Part shown: positions 11,158-22,699 of the stretch, in pieces
How positions within the stretch are numbered: the first letter of the stretch is position 1
How the letters are laid out: each line of letters begins with the position of its first letter
Assembly (NCBI GenBank): GCA_030998015.1
Contig: JARWMV010000090.1
Coordinates: 1-62,621 of the forward strand
DNA from: Ceratorhiza oryzae-sativae
Lineage: Eukaryota > Basidiomycota > Agaricomycetes > Cantharellales > Ceratobasidiaceae
DNA length: 62,621 bases
Direction of reading: 5' to 3'
Translations under genes and position numbers: made by a program
Notes under the pieces: generated by a model
Databases searched by the model: none
What the model was told of the DNA's origin: nothing
Seen by the model: the letters and a program-made list of their open reading frames with translations, nothing else

Positions 11158-14100
11158 TTAGATGTCTTGAGGCGTCTTAAGTTCCCATTCCTTGAGTATC
11201 CTGGGAGCATTTGTCAACTGCTGCCTGGATAACCATTCATCCCATTCAGGTGGATAACCCACAAATCTTGTAAGATATCGACGCTGTTTTCTCTGTCCTT
11301 TCTTGATCATCTTTTCATCCAGAATCTCTTCCACTTCCCATTCAGGTTCCTTGTCAAAGTCAGATCTATTCAGATGTTTCTTGGGACGGTCTGTACCATC
11401 TTTATCTCTATGATAAGGTTCCAGATGAGCTATATTAATCACAGGGTGAATCTTGTAGCTGGCTGGAATCTTGATGCGATAAGTTACATCTGAAAGCTTC
11501 TCTAGAACTTCAAAGGGACCATCATACTTCATCTGGAGCTTCCTTCCTTTTCCCTTCTGATTTCTCAGCAGGTTCAGGGAATGTGGATTCAGCATGACCA
11601 AATCTCCTTCCTGTAGATCAAGATAACTATGGTTCTTGTTGTATTGATCCTCCATGTGAACCTGAGCCAATTTCAAGGCATCCTGAGCTTGAGAGCGAAT
11701 AGCTTTCATCATCTCATTGAAGTTCACAGCTTTAGGATCTTCTACAGAGGGTCTGGCTAAAGCTTTACCAGTAGAAGTGAGTAAATCTGAGGGTCGAAGT
11801 GGTTCAAATCCTAAAAGAAGATAAGAAGGTGTAAATCCTGTAGATGTATGCTCCATGGTGTTGTAAGCAAAGCTAAAATCATTTAGGAGGTCACTCCAAT
11901 TGTCCATTGAAGGAAAGACAAAAGCTCTTAAGGCAATCTCTAAGGTTTGGTTCATAATCTCACTCTGTCCATCAGCTTGTGGGTGATAAGCTGTAGTAAG
12001 ATCTCTGAATGCCAACCAAAGAGGTTAAGTGTTCCCAAAAGGCTCCTGTCCATCTAGAGTCTCTGTCAGTAATAACCTGTCTTGGAAGACCATACTTGGT
12101 CCATATATGCATGGAATAGTTTGGCAGTCTCTTCCTCATTGATAGAAGTATTGCAAGGGATAAAGTGTGCATACTTAGTCAATTTATCAACTATAGTTAG
12201 TATGGCATTAAATCCATTGCTAGGAGGAAGATCCATTATAAAATCCATGGTTACTACTTCAAAAGGCTGACTAGGAATTGGAATAGATTGAAGAAAACCT
12301 CTTTGTCCATGTCTTTTAGGCTTAGCCTTTTGACAAATATCACAAGTGCGCACATATTCCTTAATGACTTGTACCATCTTAGGCCAGTAGTAGGTAGAAG
12401 CTACTTTGTTGTAGGTCCTATGGTAGCCAGCATGAGCTCCTTCTTGAAGAGAGTCATGTATTTCAGCTACTACTTCCTTCTGTAAGTCTTTAGGGACACA
12501 CAGCTTGTAATTGTCATCTCTGCAAAAGTAAATAAGACCATTTTCTCCAATCCTGTATTGTTTGTAGGGTGGATTTAGATGATCATATCACCTTGCAGCT
12601 TCTTGAGTACATCAGCAAAATGGGGATCATTAGTGTATGCTTCATAAAAGCGATTAACTTCAGATTCATTAATACTGATGTGTAGCTCATTCAAACCTGA
12701 TGTAGCAAGAGAGACATTAGCTTTATATACTTTGTTTCTTACCTTAAACCTTGTCCTAAAACCTTTGGAAGGCTTTTCTTCATTGGCTAAAGCATGCATA
12801 GTCGATGGACTAGCAAATCCTTCTCAAAGTCTACACCTATTTCTTGGTACAGATTCTTCAAGGCATCTTCAGTGTCATTGTTAAAAGTAAGAGGGGTTGA
12901 TAAGTCTGCTAAAGGTCCATCTTGTCTAGGGATCCTTCTTCTTAATCTAGAGATTGGGTCAACATTAGTATGGACTTTGCCTGCTCTATGAACTATTACT
13001 AGGTCTGGAAAGGCAGCTATTACTATGCCATAACCAGATAGTCTTCTGTTCACAGTTTGGTAAGTCTTACTCCATTTAAGGGCAGCATGATCTGACACTA
13101 CTACAACTTTAGCACCTTCAAGATACATGTGGAATTTCACTAGACCATCTCTTACACCTAGAGCTTCTCTCAGTGGCTGAGTACCTTGTCTCAGCTGATT
13201 TGAGGAGTCTTGACCAGTAGGCAATGACTCGCTCTATGTGTACTTCAGTTTCTTCAAAGTCTTCATTCCAAGTATCTTCATAGTCAAAAGTTTCAGTACC
13301 ATCAGCCCCCCCAGTCAGGATGACCTTTCCTTTGGAGTCAGGTGTAATAAACCTGGGGACAGGTAACCCTTCTTGGTGAGCTTTCTTACATTGATCATAA
13401 ACTCTAGTTCCTTTCAGGTCCTTAAGTTTCATGGTTTGAATTTGCTGTAAATAGCAGCTATTCCAAAGTCACATGCATCAGTATAAAGCCTATAGGGCAT
13501 CCCTGGTATTGGGTAAGAGAGAACTGGTGCATTGGCTAGGACTAGCTTAGCTAGTTTGAAAGCATGGGATTCCAATTTATCCCATTTCCACTTGACACTC
13601 TTCTTTAAGAGATTAAATAATGGAGCTACTATCCAAGTATAATATGGAATATAACTTGAAAAGTAGGTCATCATTCCTAAGAATGTTTGTAATGTAGGTA
13701 TATCCTTAGGTTCCTCTAATTGTAGAATGCCTTCCACTTTCTCCTTATGGGTAGACATGCCAAGTCTGGACACCTTTTGTCCTAAAAGGAGTAAAGATTG
13801 ATATCCAAGGTGGCATTTACCAGGAGAAAGAGTCAATCCAGAGTCTGCAATGGCCTTTAATACTTTGTCTAAATGCTCACAGTGGTCTTCAAATGACTTG
13901 CTGTATATCACAATGTCATCTATATATACTAGAGCAAATATCCATAAGAATGGGGCCAAAACATCAGTCATAACCCTTTGGAATACTGGAGGTCCATTTC
14001 TCCATCCAAAAGGCATTCTTCTGAATTGAAAGTGTCCTCTGTGACATCTAAATGCTGTCTTAGGCCTATCCTCATCCTTTATCTGGAGTTGAGTAAAGCC

Positions 14101-15724
14101 TGCTAGAGCATCTAGAGTACTGAGATATTGGGCTCCTTCAAGTGAATGAAGGATGTCTTGTTGCCTAGGTAGAGGGTATTCATCTGGTATAGCTACTGCA
14201 TTAAGCTTCCTGTAATCAATGCACAAGCGAGGCTTATTATTCCGCCATACTACAAGCACTGGGAAGCCCCAAGGGCTCTTAGATTCCTCAATTACACCTA
14301 AGCGCAACCAATCATCTATTTGCTTGTCTATAGCAGCCTTAGCTTCTTCACTTGGCCTATAAGGAGTTAAAGCAATTTCCTTTGTACCTGGTCTGAGATT
14401 AATCTCTACCCTGGCTGGGTAATTACCAAGTCTGCCATCTAATCCAAAAGCTTCAAAGTTCTTCTTCACCACCTTTTGCAAGCTTTTCTTCTGATCTGGA
14501 GTCAAATTGTCTCCCCAATGTACTTCTGCCAAGAGTCTTTCCCTAGGGACTGGCTCTGGGTCAGGCAGTTCAGCAGTTTTAGGGCCTCCTTCTGGCTGCT
14601 TTGAGAGTTCAATTCTTCAGCAGTAGGAGAAGGTACTTTGACTTCCTTCATAAGAGTATTTATTAGATGTGCCTTGGCTTCTCCTGCCTTCCTAAGTTCT
14701 TCAGGCAAATCTTTTTCTTTATCCAATGCAATCTTGGGGTCATGCATATATCCTATGACATGTCCTTTGGGTAAATGCACTGGCCTCTGAGAAAAGTTTA
14801 TCTGAATAGTCTTAGTAGCAGTGATGATGCTGTCTGTAGTTCCATGAACATCTAAGTTCCATTATTGCTTTCTAGACTACCTTCAATAAAACCTTCTTGC
14901 TGTCCTTCCTGGAATTCAACTAGAATAGGCACTTGTGTAATGAATTCAGCCTTTAAAAATACATCCCTAGCTAATTTAACTGGGGTAGTACCTTCAGGCC
15001 CTTTCTTTAAGGCTTTCTTCTTAGAAGATTTTTTCCTGTGAAAGGCTCTTCTCTCTAGGTTTGTCTTGAAGTCTGGTCTAGTGTAAACTTGAAATACATT
15101 TCCAGCTTCATCCAATCTTGGTTCAGTTTCTAATTCAATTACTTCAGCAGACCTACCAGAGTTGCCAAAGAGTATTCTGCTAGGAGAGGAAAGACGATCT
15201 AAAGAGATTCTATATTGGTTAGAAAAGTCATTACCCAGAATGAAAGGTACTTTCATTCCTTTCACTACATAGGCTTCTACCTGCATCTTTACAGGTCCAT
15301 CCTTAGTAGGGAAGGTTAAGTCTAATACTACATATCCTGTAATACTAGTTTTACCAGTCACTTGAATAAGATTTATCTTTTGGCCAGATTTCTCTTTAGG
15401 AGGTTGTTTCAAGCTAGTCAGAAAATTATAGCTAATCAGGGTAATATCAGAGCCTGAGTCAACTGTAATTTCTGTTAAGCCTTCTTCATTCCCTACCCTA
15501 GCCATAGCTACTGTAGGTCTAGTTCCCAAGAAATGAGTTCCTGAAGGACGTTCCATCACCTTTTTAAGAGTAATAGTTTTATCCTCAGGGATTGATTTAA
15601 GGTCAAGAGGCTCATTCCTAGTAGATAATTGAATAGAAAATGATTTGGTAGCCATTGTTTGATTTGCTAATGCATTATAATTGTGTACTGCCTGTATATC
15701 CTGGTCATCTGCATTTACTCCCAA
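11158..15724 (-). pseudogene. Element A1 pol: protease, RT, RNase H, integrase, chromodomain; several frame changes
   Basis: Domains in order: aspartic protease with TVDSGSDITLIS (about 15470); RT with FALVYIDDIVIYS (about 13920); RNase H starting YTDACDFGIAA (about 13470), then an insertion of roughly 45 residues before VIAYWSRLL and the later VSDHAALKW; an integrase finger (CDICQKAKPK, about 12340) and core with YHPQADGQSE (about 11990); a basic C-terminus; and a chromodomain around 11350-11180 (EVEEILDEK ... RYLTRFVGYPPEWDEW). The chromodomain places it among the chromoviruses. The reading frame changes by single bases at about seven points while residues stay conserved. As written no full Pol can be made. 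Confidence 0.88.
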
Positions 15725-15758
15725 GTCCTCTGTCTCATTAGATTCAGAAGGCTGGGAA

Positions 15759-18700
15759 TTAATTAAAAATCCGAGTCAGAAGAAGAGCTAGAAGAATCAG
15801 ATTCTTCCTCTTGGTCTTCAGATGGCTCAGTTTCAGATGATTCAGGATCAGAATCATGCAGGCAGCTTCATATTCAGCATAAGCAGTTTGTTCAGCTTCA
15901 ATAGTTTCAGCAAAATAAACTTGGACATTGTTAGCATTAGATTTACTATGCTTGCACTCCTTGTCATAGTGCATAAGACTTCCACAATGAATACAGCCTC
16001 TCATTCCTCTAGCTTTAGGAGTCCCTTTCTTATGTTTGGAAACATTAGAATTGTCTGGAGGGAAGGGCCTCTTATAGCCTTTGAATTTATCAGGCTGCTT
16101 TGACTTGAACTTAGAGTTAGAAGAATTTACTGCATGAGCACTAGCTTTGTGACCATGCTTTTTCTGATGCTTTTCAGCCTTCAAAGCTTTGATCACTTCC
16201 TTGACTGTGTCATAGGTAGCTTGGTTGTTCATATGGCAGGCCAATCTTGCAATAAGTCTTCTTGTTCCTTAATTCTAGTCACATAGGTGGACCAGTCTGC
16301 AATATCCTCATGGTTGACTATAGTTCTCCATTGTGTAGGAGCTGACCTAGCCACTTCAGCAATGATAGTGAGGTCATCCCAATCTTCAACCATGTCAAGC
16401 AGTTTCTTTTTGCGAAGTGCATACTGAACTGGTGTTTCTTTATGTTGCCTGAATCCTTGAACCTGGCTGCCAAAGCTTTGTTCCTAGCCTTGGTAATCCA
16501 AGTAGGAGTCCAAAAGAAACTAATTAAGCAGCTCTCATCTGATTCCAATCTGTAGACATTCTAAGCCTTTGTTCCTCATTGAACTGATACCACCATTGTT
16601 TAGCATCTCCAGTAAACCTGAATGGGATAGTCAGGGTGAGTCTGTTGTTCTCATTTAAACCCATGGCTATATAACGACTGATTTGGTCTATCCATTCATA
16701 TAGTTCATCTGGATCACCATCATACTCTGGTATCACTTCAGGCTTCAATTTCATGTCTAGATGAGGTCGATTATTTTGGTTGTTATTGTTACCATTTCCT
16801 CCAGCTCCTCTAGGGCCTTCTGGGCCTGGTGGACCTGGTGGACCTTGTGGACCATCTCTTCCATCCCTGCCATCCCTTCCAGGGGGACCTTGGTCTCCTG
16901 GACGTCCTGGAGGGCCTTGAATCCAAGGATAAGGACCATTAGGAGGATTTCCAGGGGGCCCTGGAGGTCCAGGTGGTCCTGGTGGTCCTGGTAGTCCTTG
17001 TGGCCTAGGAGTATTGGGTGGAATAGGTGGAATGGGAGGAATATGAGGAACATGTCCTCCTCCTTGCTGAGGGTAACTTTGACCTACTGGAGGGTTAGGT
17101 GGCCCCTGTCCTCCTCCTGGAGGATTAGGTGGACCTGCACTCCTCCTGAGAAATTCCTACCACTAGAGGCAGGAGGTCCAGTGGGAGGAGGTCCTGGTGG
17201 CCTCCTAGGTGGAGTAGAAGCCAGACCAGAGAATCCTGGTCCTAGATTTATCACAAAGGGTTGATAAGGATCAAACCTCTGAGTTCTAAATGTTTCAGCT
17301 TCAGTAGGTCTAGAGACTTGTGGCATATGTATGCTAGCATCAGCAGGTAATTGTGACTGAGGTACTAATGGCTGGAAACCTAATAAGGTATTCCCTTCAG
17401 GACTATAAACTGGCATCTTTGAAGGATCTCCAGTCATAGTTACAGAAGGTCCAGTAGGCTCTCTAAAACCTTCAGCCCTATGATCTTCTGTAGGCCTACC
17501 TGCTTCAGCATCTGAAGTTCTATTAGAACTCCTATGCCTAGGTCTCCTAGCTTCTTCCTCAGAAGAGTCTTCTTCACTAGTAGTAACAATAAGGGGAACA
17601 GCCCTTGAGGAACAGTCCCAGAGTCATCCCTTACTGGCCTAGAAGGGGTTATTGGCTCCCTAGGTGGGTAAGGAGATGCTGGTCTTCCAGTATACTGTTC
17701 CTGAGGAGGAAACTCTTCCTCAATAGTGACTGCATGACCTTTGCTAAGTCGACCCCTGAAAGGTTCCTTTCTAATAGCATTGTCAAAGGATTGACGTGGT
17801 CTAGCAGGTTTATTTACCAAGGGAGAGTCCTGGTCCTGATCAGTATCATCCTCATTTACTTCTCCAATAGTGGGTAAAGCTGAAGTACCAGCTTCAGTCA
17901 CTTGAGCAGGAGGTAATAGAGGTTCTAGCACTCTTCCTGATTGCCTAGGACCTACTCCTATGCGTCTAGGATAGTCTTTCTCTACAGGAGTAAATGAAGT
18001 TCCTAGATAACTTTCCAAGTAAGTAGAAGGACCTCTAACTCCCAGAATGCAAGTAGCTTCTATTTGAGAAACTGATTCTGGAGTAAATAGAGCTTGTAGT
18101 CTCTTCTCGCTTGGAGTCCTTATAGGAGTAATTGCACCTAAAGCTTCTGGTCTAGCTGGAGAACTAGTTACAGGGCCAAGGAAGCTCCTTCCCTGAGCCA
18201 TAGCTGAAGTAGATGCAAATCCAGAAGGTTGAATTGCAGTCATGGTAGTATCCTCAGCAGAATCATCTGCTATCCTTGTGATATCTTCCACTTCCTGCTC
18301 TTCTATTTGAACTAGCTCCTCTCCACCACTCACTGGCTCATCTGGATCCTCCTGAACTTCTAGAGGTTTGAATTCTAGACGACCAGTAGGAGATCTAATT
18401 GAGTCAATAGTATGCTTAGGATGAGGGGCTGGAGCATATTCTGGAGTCTTGGATCTACTCTCAGAATTTTCCCACATTATTTCATTGAGCTCCCTTTGCT
18501 TCCCTTTACCAAGGTCTTGCATAGCTTGGTGTTCAATAAAGAGGTAAGCCAAAAAGCGCTCAACTTCATCCCTGAATAATACACAAGCAACTTCATGCTG
18601 TTTCTTACTGAAAGCAAAATGCTTCCTAGTTTCAGGGAATGCAGGAACATCTGGGTGAGGTATAGGATGCCTGCTCCTAACAGGGAGTAGTTGGGACTTG

Positions 18701-19245
18701 AAAGCAGAGAGCTTAGTCCTAAAACTCCTATGCCTGTTCAAGTCAATGAACATGACAGGTTCTCCAGATGCAGACCAAGACCATTCTGGCCTAAATGTAC
18801 ATAAATAATCCAATTCTTGTAAGAGATCCTTGAAGAATTCTCTACACCCAATGGATGGATATTTAATGTGCATTACATGGGGATGAGGACGTTCATATAT
18901 CTTCCTACCTACTGCTCTAACTAACCTTCTCCTCTCTGCTATCTCTGGATGCATCCTTGTTAGGTTTGTCATCCTAGTAGCAGCAGGTTGGTAAGTCAGA
19001 TGCCTTTGCTCTCTAGGAGTAAGAGCAATATATGAACTAGATCCATTAGGAGGGATGGGCAAATATTGTTCATAATCTACAGTATCCTGGTGATGATAAC
19101 TATAGTCTGATTGTACATGCCTACCTCCTGCATCACTTCCTACCCTAGAATCCGATGCATAAGGATCTTCAGGTGGTAGTGGGTGATGTGTACTGTCCCA
19201 AAAACTTCCAGGGACATGCACAGACATATTTGAAGTACTGGCCAT
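15759..19245 (-). pseudogene. Element A1 gag: long N-terminus, collagen-like tract, capsid, zinc knuckle; frame-shifted
   Basis: The first ATG of the long frame is at 19245 (MASTSNMS). The roughly 540-residue N-terminal part is rich in Ser, Pro and Glu. After a one-base frame change near 17610-17635 it continues as an acidic/basic linker (17437-17084). After another near 17140 it continues as a Pro/Gly stretch and then a collagen-like Gly-X-Y tract (about 16997-16785, starting [12 protein letters not shown]). A capsid-type segment follows in frame (16754-16524, with [12 protein letters not shown]), then the knuckle CIHCGSLMHYDKEC (15955-15995). Gag forms the particle and packages RNA. At about 1160 codons it is far longer than usual fungal Ty3 Gag. 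The frame changes may be decay or assembly errors. Confidence 0.75.
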
Positions 19246-19279
19246 AACAGTTCTTCTCCAATTCAAGATGAATTTGTAC

Positions 19280-19750
19280 TTAGGAATAATTTTCAAAATA
19301 TGTTTCAGTTACAAATTGATAAATGGCTTGATAAACTGTATCCCAGTAGCTGGTATGGGGTGACCAGAAAGACCTAATAAATGTGTGTTGAACTTTTATT
19401 GGTTGTAGTTGATCAGGAAGATGTTGAATATAGACTTCAAATTCAAGTCCAGCACTTAGAGCACTTGATACTGAATTTATTGGAATATATGGCCTATAAT
19501 TCCTAAAGGTAAATGTCAGAGTAATATGTGGGGGTGGACCACCAGTACTACTATAACCTAAAACAGTAATTGTAGGGTTTGGGGCTTGAATCCAGACAGG
19601 ATCTATCTCAAGAGCCCAAGATATGTTGTTGTATTCTGTGGTAAGAAAGGTATTTCTATACACAGAGTGGTCAAAATTGAGAAATTCCGTTTTGGGCAAT
19701 AGATTGACCAAAAATGGCAATGTTAGTTGATAGTTACTTGATGTAAGCAC
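19280..19750 (-). CDS. Leader ORF of element A1, 156 codons, no ATG
   Basis: An open frame starts inside the PBS and runs 156 codons to a stop at 19280, overlapping the upstream end of the gag frame by about 17 bases. It has no ATG; the first usable codon is GTG. The product would be rich in Tyr, Thr, Pro and hydrophobic residues and looks protein-like (for example GGPPPHITLTFTF), but I do not recognise a family. The frame is open back to a TAG in the LTR end, where CTCTAG could be a 3' splice site. It could be a spliced-leader exon, an ORF whose ATG was lost, or chance. It sits where LTR elements normally have an untranslated leader. Confidence 0.35.
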   Translation of the reverse strand: MLTSSNYQLTLPFLVNLLPKTEFLNFDHSVYRNTFLTTEYNNISWALEIDPVWIQAPNPTITVLGYSSTGGPPPHITLTFTFRNYRPYIPINSVSSALSAGLEFEVYIQHLPDQLQPIKVQHTFIRSFWSPHTSYWDTVYQAIYQFVTETYFENYS

Positions 19751-19767
19751 CTGGGTCGCTTCACCAA
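19748..19767 (-). other. Primer-binding site region of element A1
   Basis: Immediately after the 5' LTR (which ends GTAACA) the element reads TTGGTGAAGCGACCCAGGTG. The TGG near the start fits complementarity to a tRNA CCA end. I did not identify which tRNA. Confidence 0.6.
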
Positions 19768-20179
19768 TGTTACGGGTCAGGGTACACTTGAATATCTAGA
19801 GCTTAAGCAAATGTAGATATGTTAGTATACACTAATCGTACTCAATACTTCTTAGACTAGAGTAAGAAGGCTCAAAATAGTTGCAATGCGATCAAGTAAC
19901 ACTCAAGGTAGTCTTAATCTTTCACAGTGTAAACTGACTAATTTATAGGTATAAAGAGCAAGACTACTATGGTCAGGTTCCCTTAGATATCTTAAATGTA
20001 GTTCAGCCCTAGTCGCTTGGACTAACTGATACTAATCTTAATACTAGGCTTAAGCGATAGCTTATAGGATAGATGGTGGGCTGCCTAATGCGTGTACTTC
20101 CTCAGCTACAGGTACTTAGATTTCCTCTAATAGCTGGTACTTAATGTCACACTCAATCAGGCAATATTGTATCCTTATA

Positions 20180-20406
20180 CACTTGCTGACAAAAGTCTTG
20201 CAGCATGTGACCTCAACTGCGATTTTCTGGACCGTTCGTTGTACGATGGACGAACGCAGAGGTTTCAGCCCTCATTCGACTAGTATATTATGTAGACTAC
20301 TATCTAAACTATATATGTACGAAAAACGGTGCGCTCTCGACGCCTGTGAGATGAGATATGGCCATCTTCGCACGGTGGGGGGCTGCAAGACTTATGTAAG
20401 TGGCAA
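20180..20406 (+). repeat. Left terminal inverted repeat of the Tc1/mariner
   Basis: 227 bp, inverse of 21579-21805. Each arm carries the core AAGTCTTGCAGC at its outer end and an inverted copy of it (GCTGCAAGACTT) at its inner end, so the arm itself could fold back. Confidence 0.9.
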
Positions 20407-20477
20407 GCGCCCCTTGGACAGATACACAATTTTTGGGCAGTAGAATCATGGAAACATGTATTAATGAAAATAGAACT

Positions 20478-21501
20478 TTAGTACTGAGTGTTACCACCCT
20501 TCACATCAATTACAGCCTGTAGTCTAGATGGAATAGAATCATACAACTTCTCAATAAAACTATTAGGGATGCAATGCCACTCCTCCTCCAATGCCTTCCA
20601 CAAATCATCTTGGTTTCAAGGCAAAACAGTGCAAGAGTGAACCTTTCAATCCAAGAAGTCCCATACATGCTCAATAATATTAAGATCAGGGCTAGACGCA
20701 GGCCAAGGAGTGACAGGAATGTGATGAGACTGGAACCATTCCCAAGCAACGAGTGAAGTATGCTTCAGGTCATTGTCCTGCTGGAATATAATCTGGCGCA
20801 GCTTGAGCTTCTGATCCTTAAGTGTCCCTAGAAATGCATCTTGAAGGATCTTGGTGTACCTGACGCTGGTGAGTGTTCCATCGATGTGATAGAGGTGCCC
20901 CACACCTGCAGCTGTAATCACTCCCCACACCATGACACTCCCCCCACCGTGTTTGATGTGTTTCTTGGTGTTGAGAGGGTCCAACCCTTCGCCTGGCCTT
21001 CTCCACACATACTGCTTGCCATCTGACCCAAAAAATATTGAACTTGCTCTTGTCTGAAAAGGTGAACTGGCGCCACACCATCATTGACCATTTGATTCGC
21101 TCTGTGACCCAGGCAAGGTGGATACCCTTGTTTCAAGTATTAATGAAGGGAACCTTGTGCCTTATATATGCATGTAAGCCTACACCACGGAGAGCACAGC
21201 GGATTGTGGTGGGATGAAGGCCGGGAAAGAACTCGCGCTGAAGTGCAGTGGCTGTGTAGTTGCGAGTTCGAGTGATGGAAAGTGCAGCAAAGCAAACATT
21301 GGAAGGGGTGAGTTTGTGTGGGCACCCAGCCTTGGCCTTGGTGGAGTATACACTGCGAAGTTTCTTGACCCTCTTGCATATCTAGTGGACTGTAGTGGGA
21401 TGGATACAGAGCTCAGCACCAATCTTGTAAGTCGACATGCCCTGAGCGAGCATACTCATTGCAAGGGCTTGGGTTGCTGGATCAGAGTACTTGCCAGGCA
21501 T
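20478..21501 (-). pseudogene. Tc1-type DD34E transposase, inactivated
   Basis: The frame runs from ATG at 21501 (MPGKYSDPATQALAMS, helix-turn-helix region) to TAA at 20478, 1024 nt, i.e. 341 codons plus one extra base. The extra base is in a T run near 21037. The DDE domain shows FSDKSKF, GGGSVMVWG, QQDNDLKHTS and SSPDLNIIEHVW, with exactly 34 residues between the second Asp and the Glu. In-frame stops occur in the N-terminal domain (TAG), after the linker (TGA) and twice soon after the catalytic Glu (TGA). The TGA stops fit C-to-T change of CGA codons. The enzyme would cut and paste DNA at TA sites; this copy cannot. Confidence 0.92.
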
Positions 21502-21578
21502 AGTAGAGAGTGTTAGAAGAGACTCGGAAGCTGATACTTTACCAGTCGAAAGTTATTGGGCTTAAATGCGCTCGCTAT

Positions 21579-21805
21579 TTGCCACTTACATAAGTCTTGC
21601 AGCCCCCCACTGTGCGAAGATGGCCATATCTCATCTCACAGGCGTCGAGAGCGCACCGTTTTTCGTACATATATAGTTTAGATAGTAGTCTACATAATAT
21701 ACTAGTTGAATGAGGGCTTAAACCTCCGCGTTCGTCCATCGTATGACGAACGGTCCAGAAAATCGCAGTTGAGGTCACATGCTGCAAGACTTTTGTCAGC
21801 AAGTG
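21579..21805 (-). repeat. Right terminal inverted repeat of the Tc1/mariner
   Basis: 227 bp, matching 20180-20406 in inverse orientation up to the terminal TA. The boundary is where similarity stops at TTGCCACTTAC (21579). Confidence 0.9.
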
Positions 21806-22699
21806 TATATCTCTGTATATAAGATACAATGTCTCAGACAGTATATAACTAATATGGTACTTTATTCCTCAGTACTAGTTATATAAGAAATCACACACAG
21901 ACAAGAGAAATAGAAAGAGAAAAGAAACCAATAACCAGTCTGGGTTGAGTAGAGGGAGGTGGTCTGGAAGGGCCTCAGAGGAGGTCCTTTTATACCCTGA
22001 GGAGGGCATTCCAGAGCCAAATAGACACATGCATGCCAGTGCGATCATCAAAAGAGGGTACTGCTATACTTGGGGTACACCCTAGCCCAGTATAGGATAA
22101 AAGAGTAAAGACAGGGTGTGGATCGAAGGCATTGATGCATCTGAGACCTGCTATTGGCTTGTAGATCATATTATCATAGTATATACATGTAATGAATGGA
22201 GGCTGCATCTCAGTGAGTCATAAAGTGAGTCAGAGAAGCTTCTGGATCAATTTGGGAAGCTCTCCTGACTCACTGGAGTCATTAGATCTTGATTGATGGT
22301 CCAGTAAGATTCTAATGATCTTCGGGCCATTCCGGCGCGAGGATCTGGTGGATCGCGACGATCTTCGGGCAGCAGATACCGCCGAAGATTGGCTATCGAT
22401 AGAGCACAAGATCGCTTTGATAGCGTAAGCGGTTGCCGAGATATGAGCAGTGCGATGTTGCAATCAATATCTCCTGATAAGAGGAAATATCGCAACCTCT
22501 GTATCTCTCTGAGATCTTATCGTAAAAACTTAATAAAATATGCGTTGGAGAGCGGGAATTTTGTACTGTTTAATGAAACAGAAAATAGTACAATTCAGAG
22601 CGCATACAAATTTGAGTATTTCACAATTTAATTACAGAGGCATTGCTTGTTGGCAGAGCAGACTAAAATAATAGAAAATGTTAGTGATCCATAACACTT

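Larger units (their letters stand above)
20180..21805 (-). mobile_element. Tc1/mariner element nested in the A1 5' LTR
   Basis: The 1626-bp element begins CACTTGCTGACAAAAG and ends with its inverse. It is flanked by TA at 20178-20179 and 21806-21807; the empty site is seen in the other A1 LTR. Both terminal inverted repeats are about 227 bp (20180-20406, 21579-21805) and differ at only a few sites. It contains one transposase gene on the minus strand, now broken. Because it is in only one LTR of A1, it arrived after A1 integrated. Confidence 0.95.
6607..22696 (-). mobile_element. Element A1: full-length chromovirus (Ty3 class) with three accessory genes
   Basis: A 16.1-kb element on the minus strand flanked by CTTTG at 6602-6606 and 22697-22701. 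The 3' LTR is 6607-7904 and the 5' LTR is 19768-22696, which includes a nested Tc1/mariner. By eye the two LTRs differ at about a dozen sites over 1.3 kb, so the insertion is young. The order is 5' LTR, PBS, a leader ORF, long gag, protease-RT-RNase H-integrase-chromodomain, three accessory genes, polypurine tract, 3' LTR. Without the nested element it is about 14.5 kb, long for a fungal Ty3 element (usually about 5-8 kb). The extra length comes from the gag N-terminus and the accessory region. Confidence 0.95.
19768..22696 (-). repeat. 5' LTR of element A1, split by a Tc1/mariner insertion
   Basis: Outer parts 19768-20177 and 21808-22696 match the 3' LTR. The 1626-bp Tc1/mariner at 20180-21805 and one TA of the duplication account for the extra length. 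The insertion lies at a TATATA run. In element orientation it is about 890 bp into the LTR, downstream of the TATA box and poly(A) signal, so it may disturb the leader of the genomic RNA. Confidence 0.95.

Noticed and set aside
16761..17264. Plus-strand Arg/Trp/Gly-rich ORFs opposite the collagen-like tract
   Set aside because: Antisense shadows of the GC-biased Gly-Pro repeat in A1 gag.
20144..20443. ORFs in the Tc1 terminal repeats (also 21575-21829)
   Set aside because: They run across the LTR/transposon border and repeat only because the terminal repeats are inverse copies.
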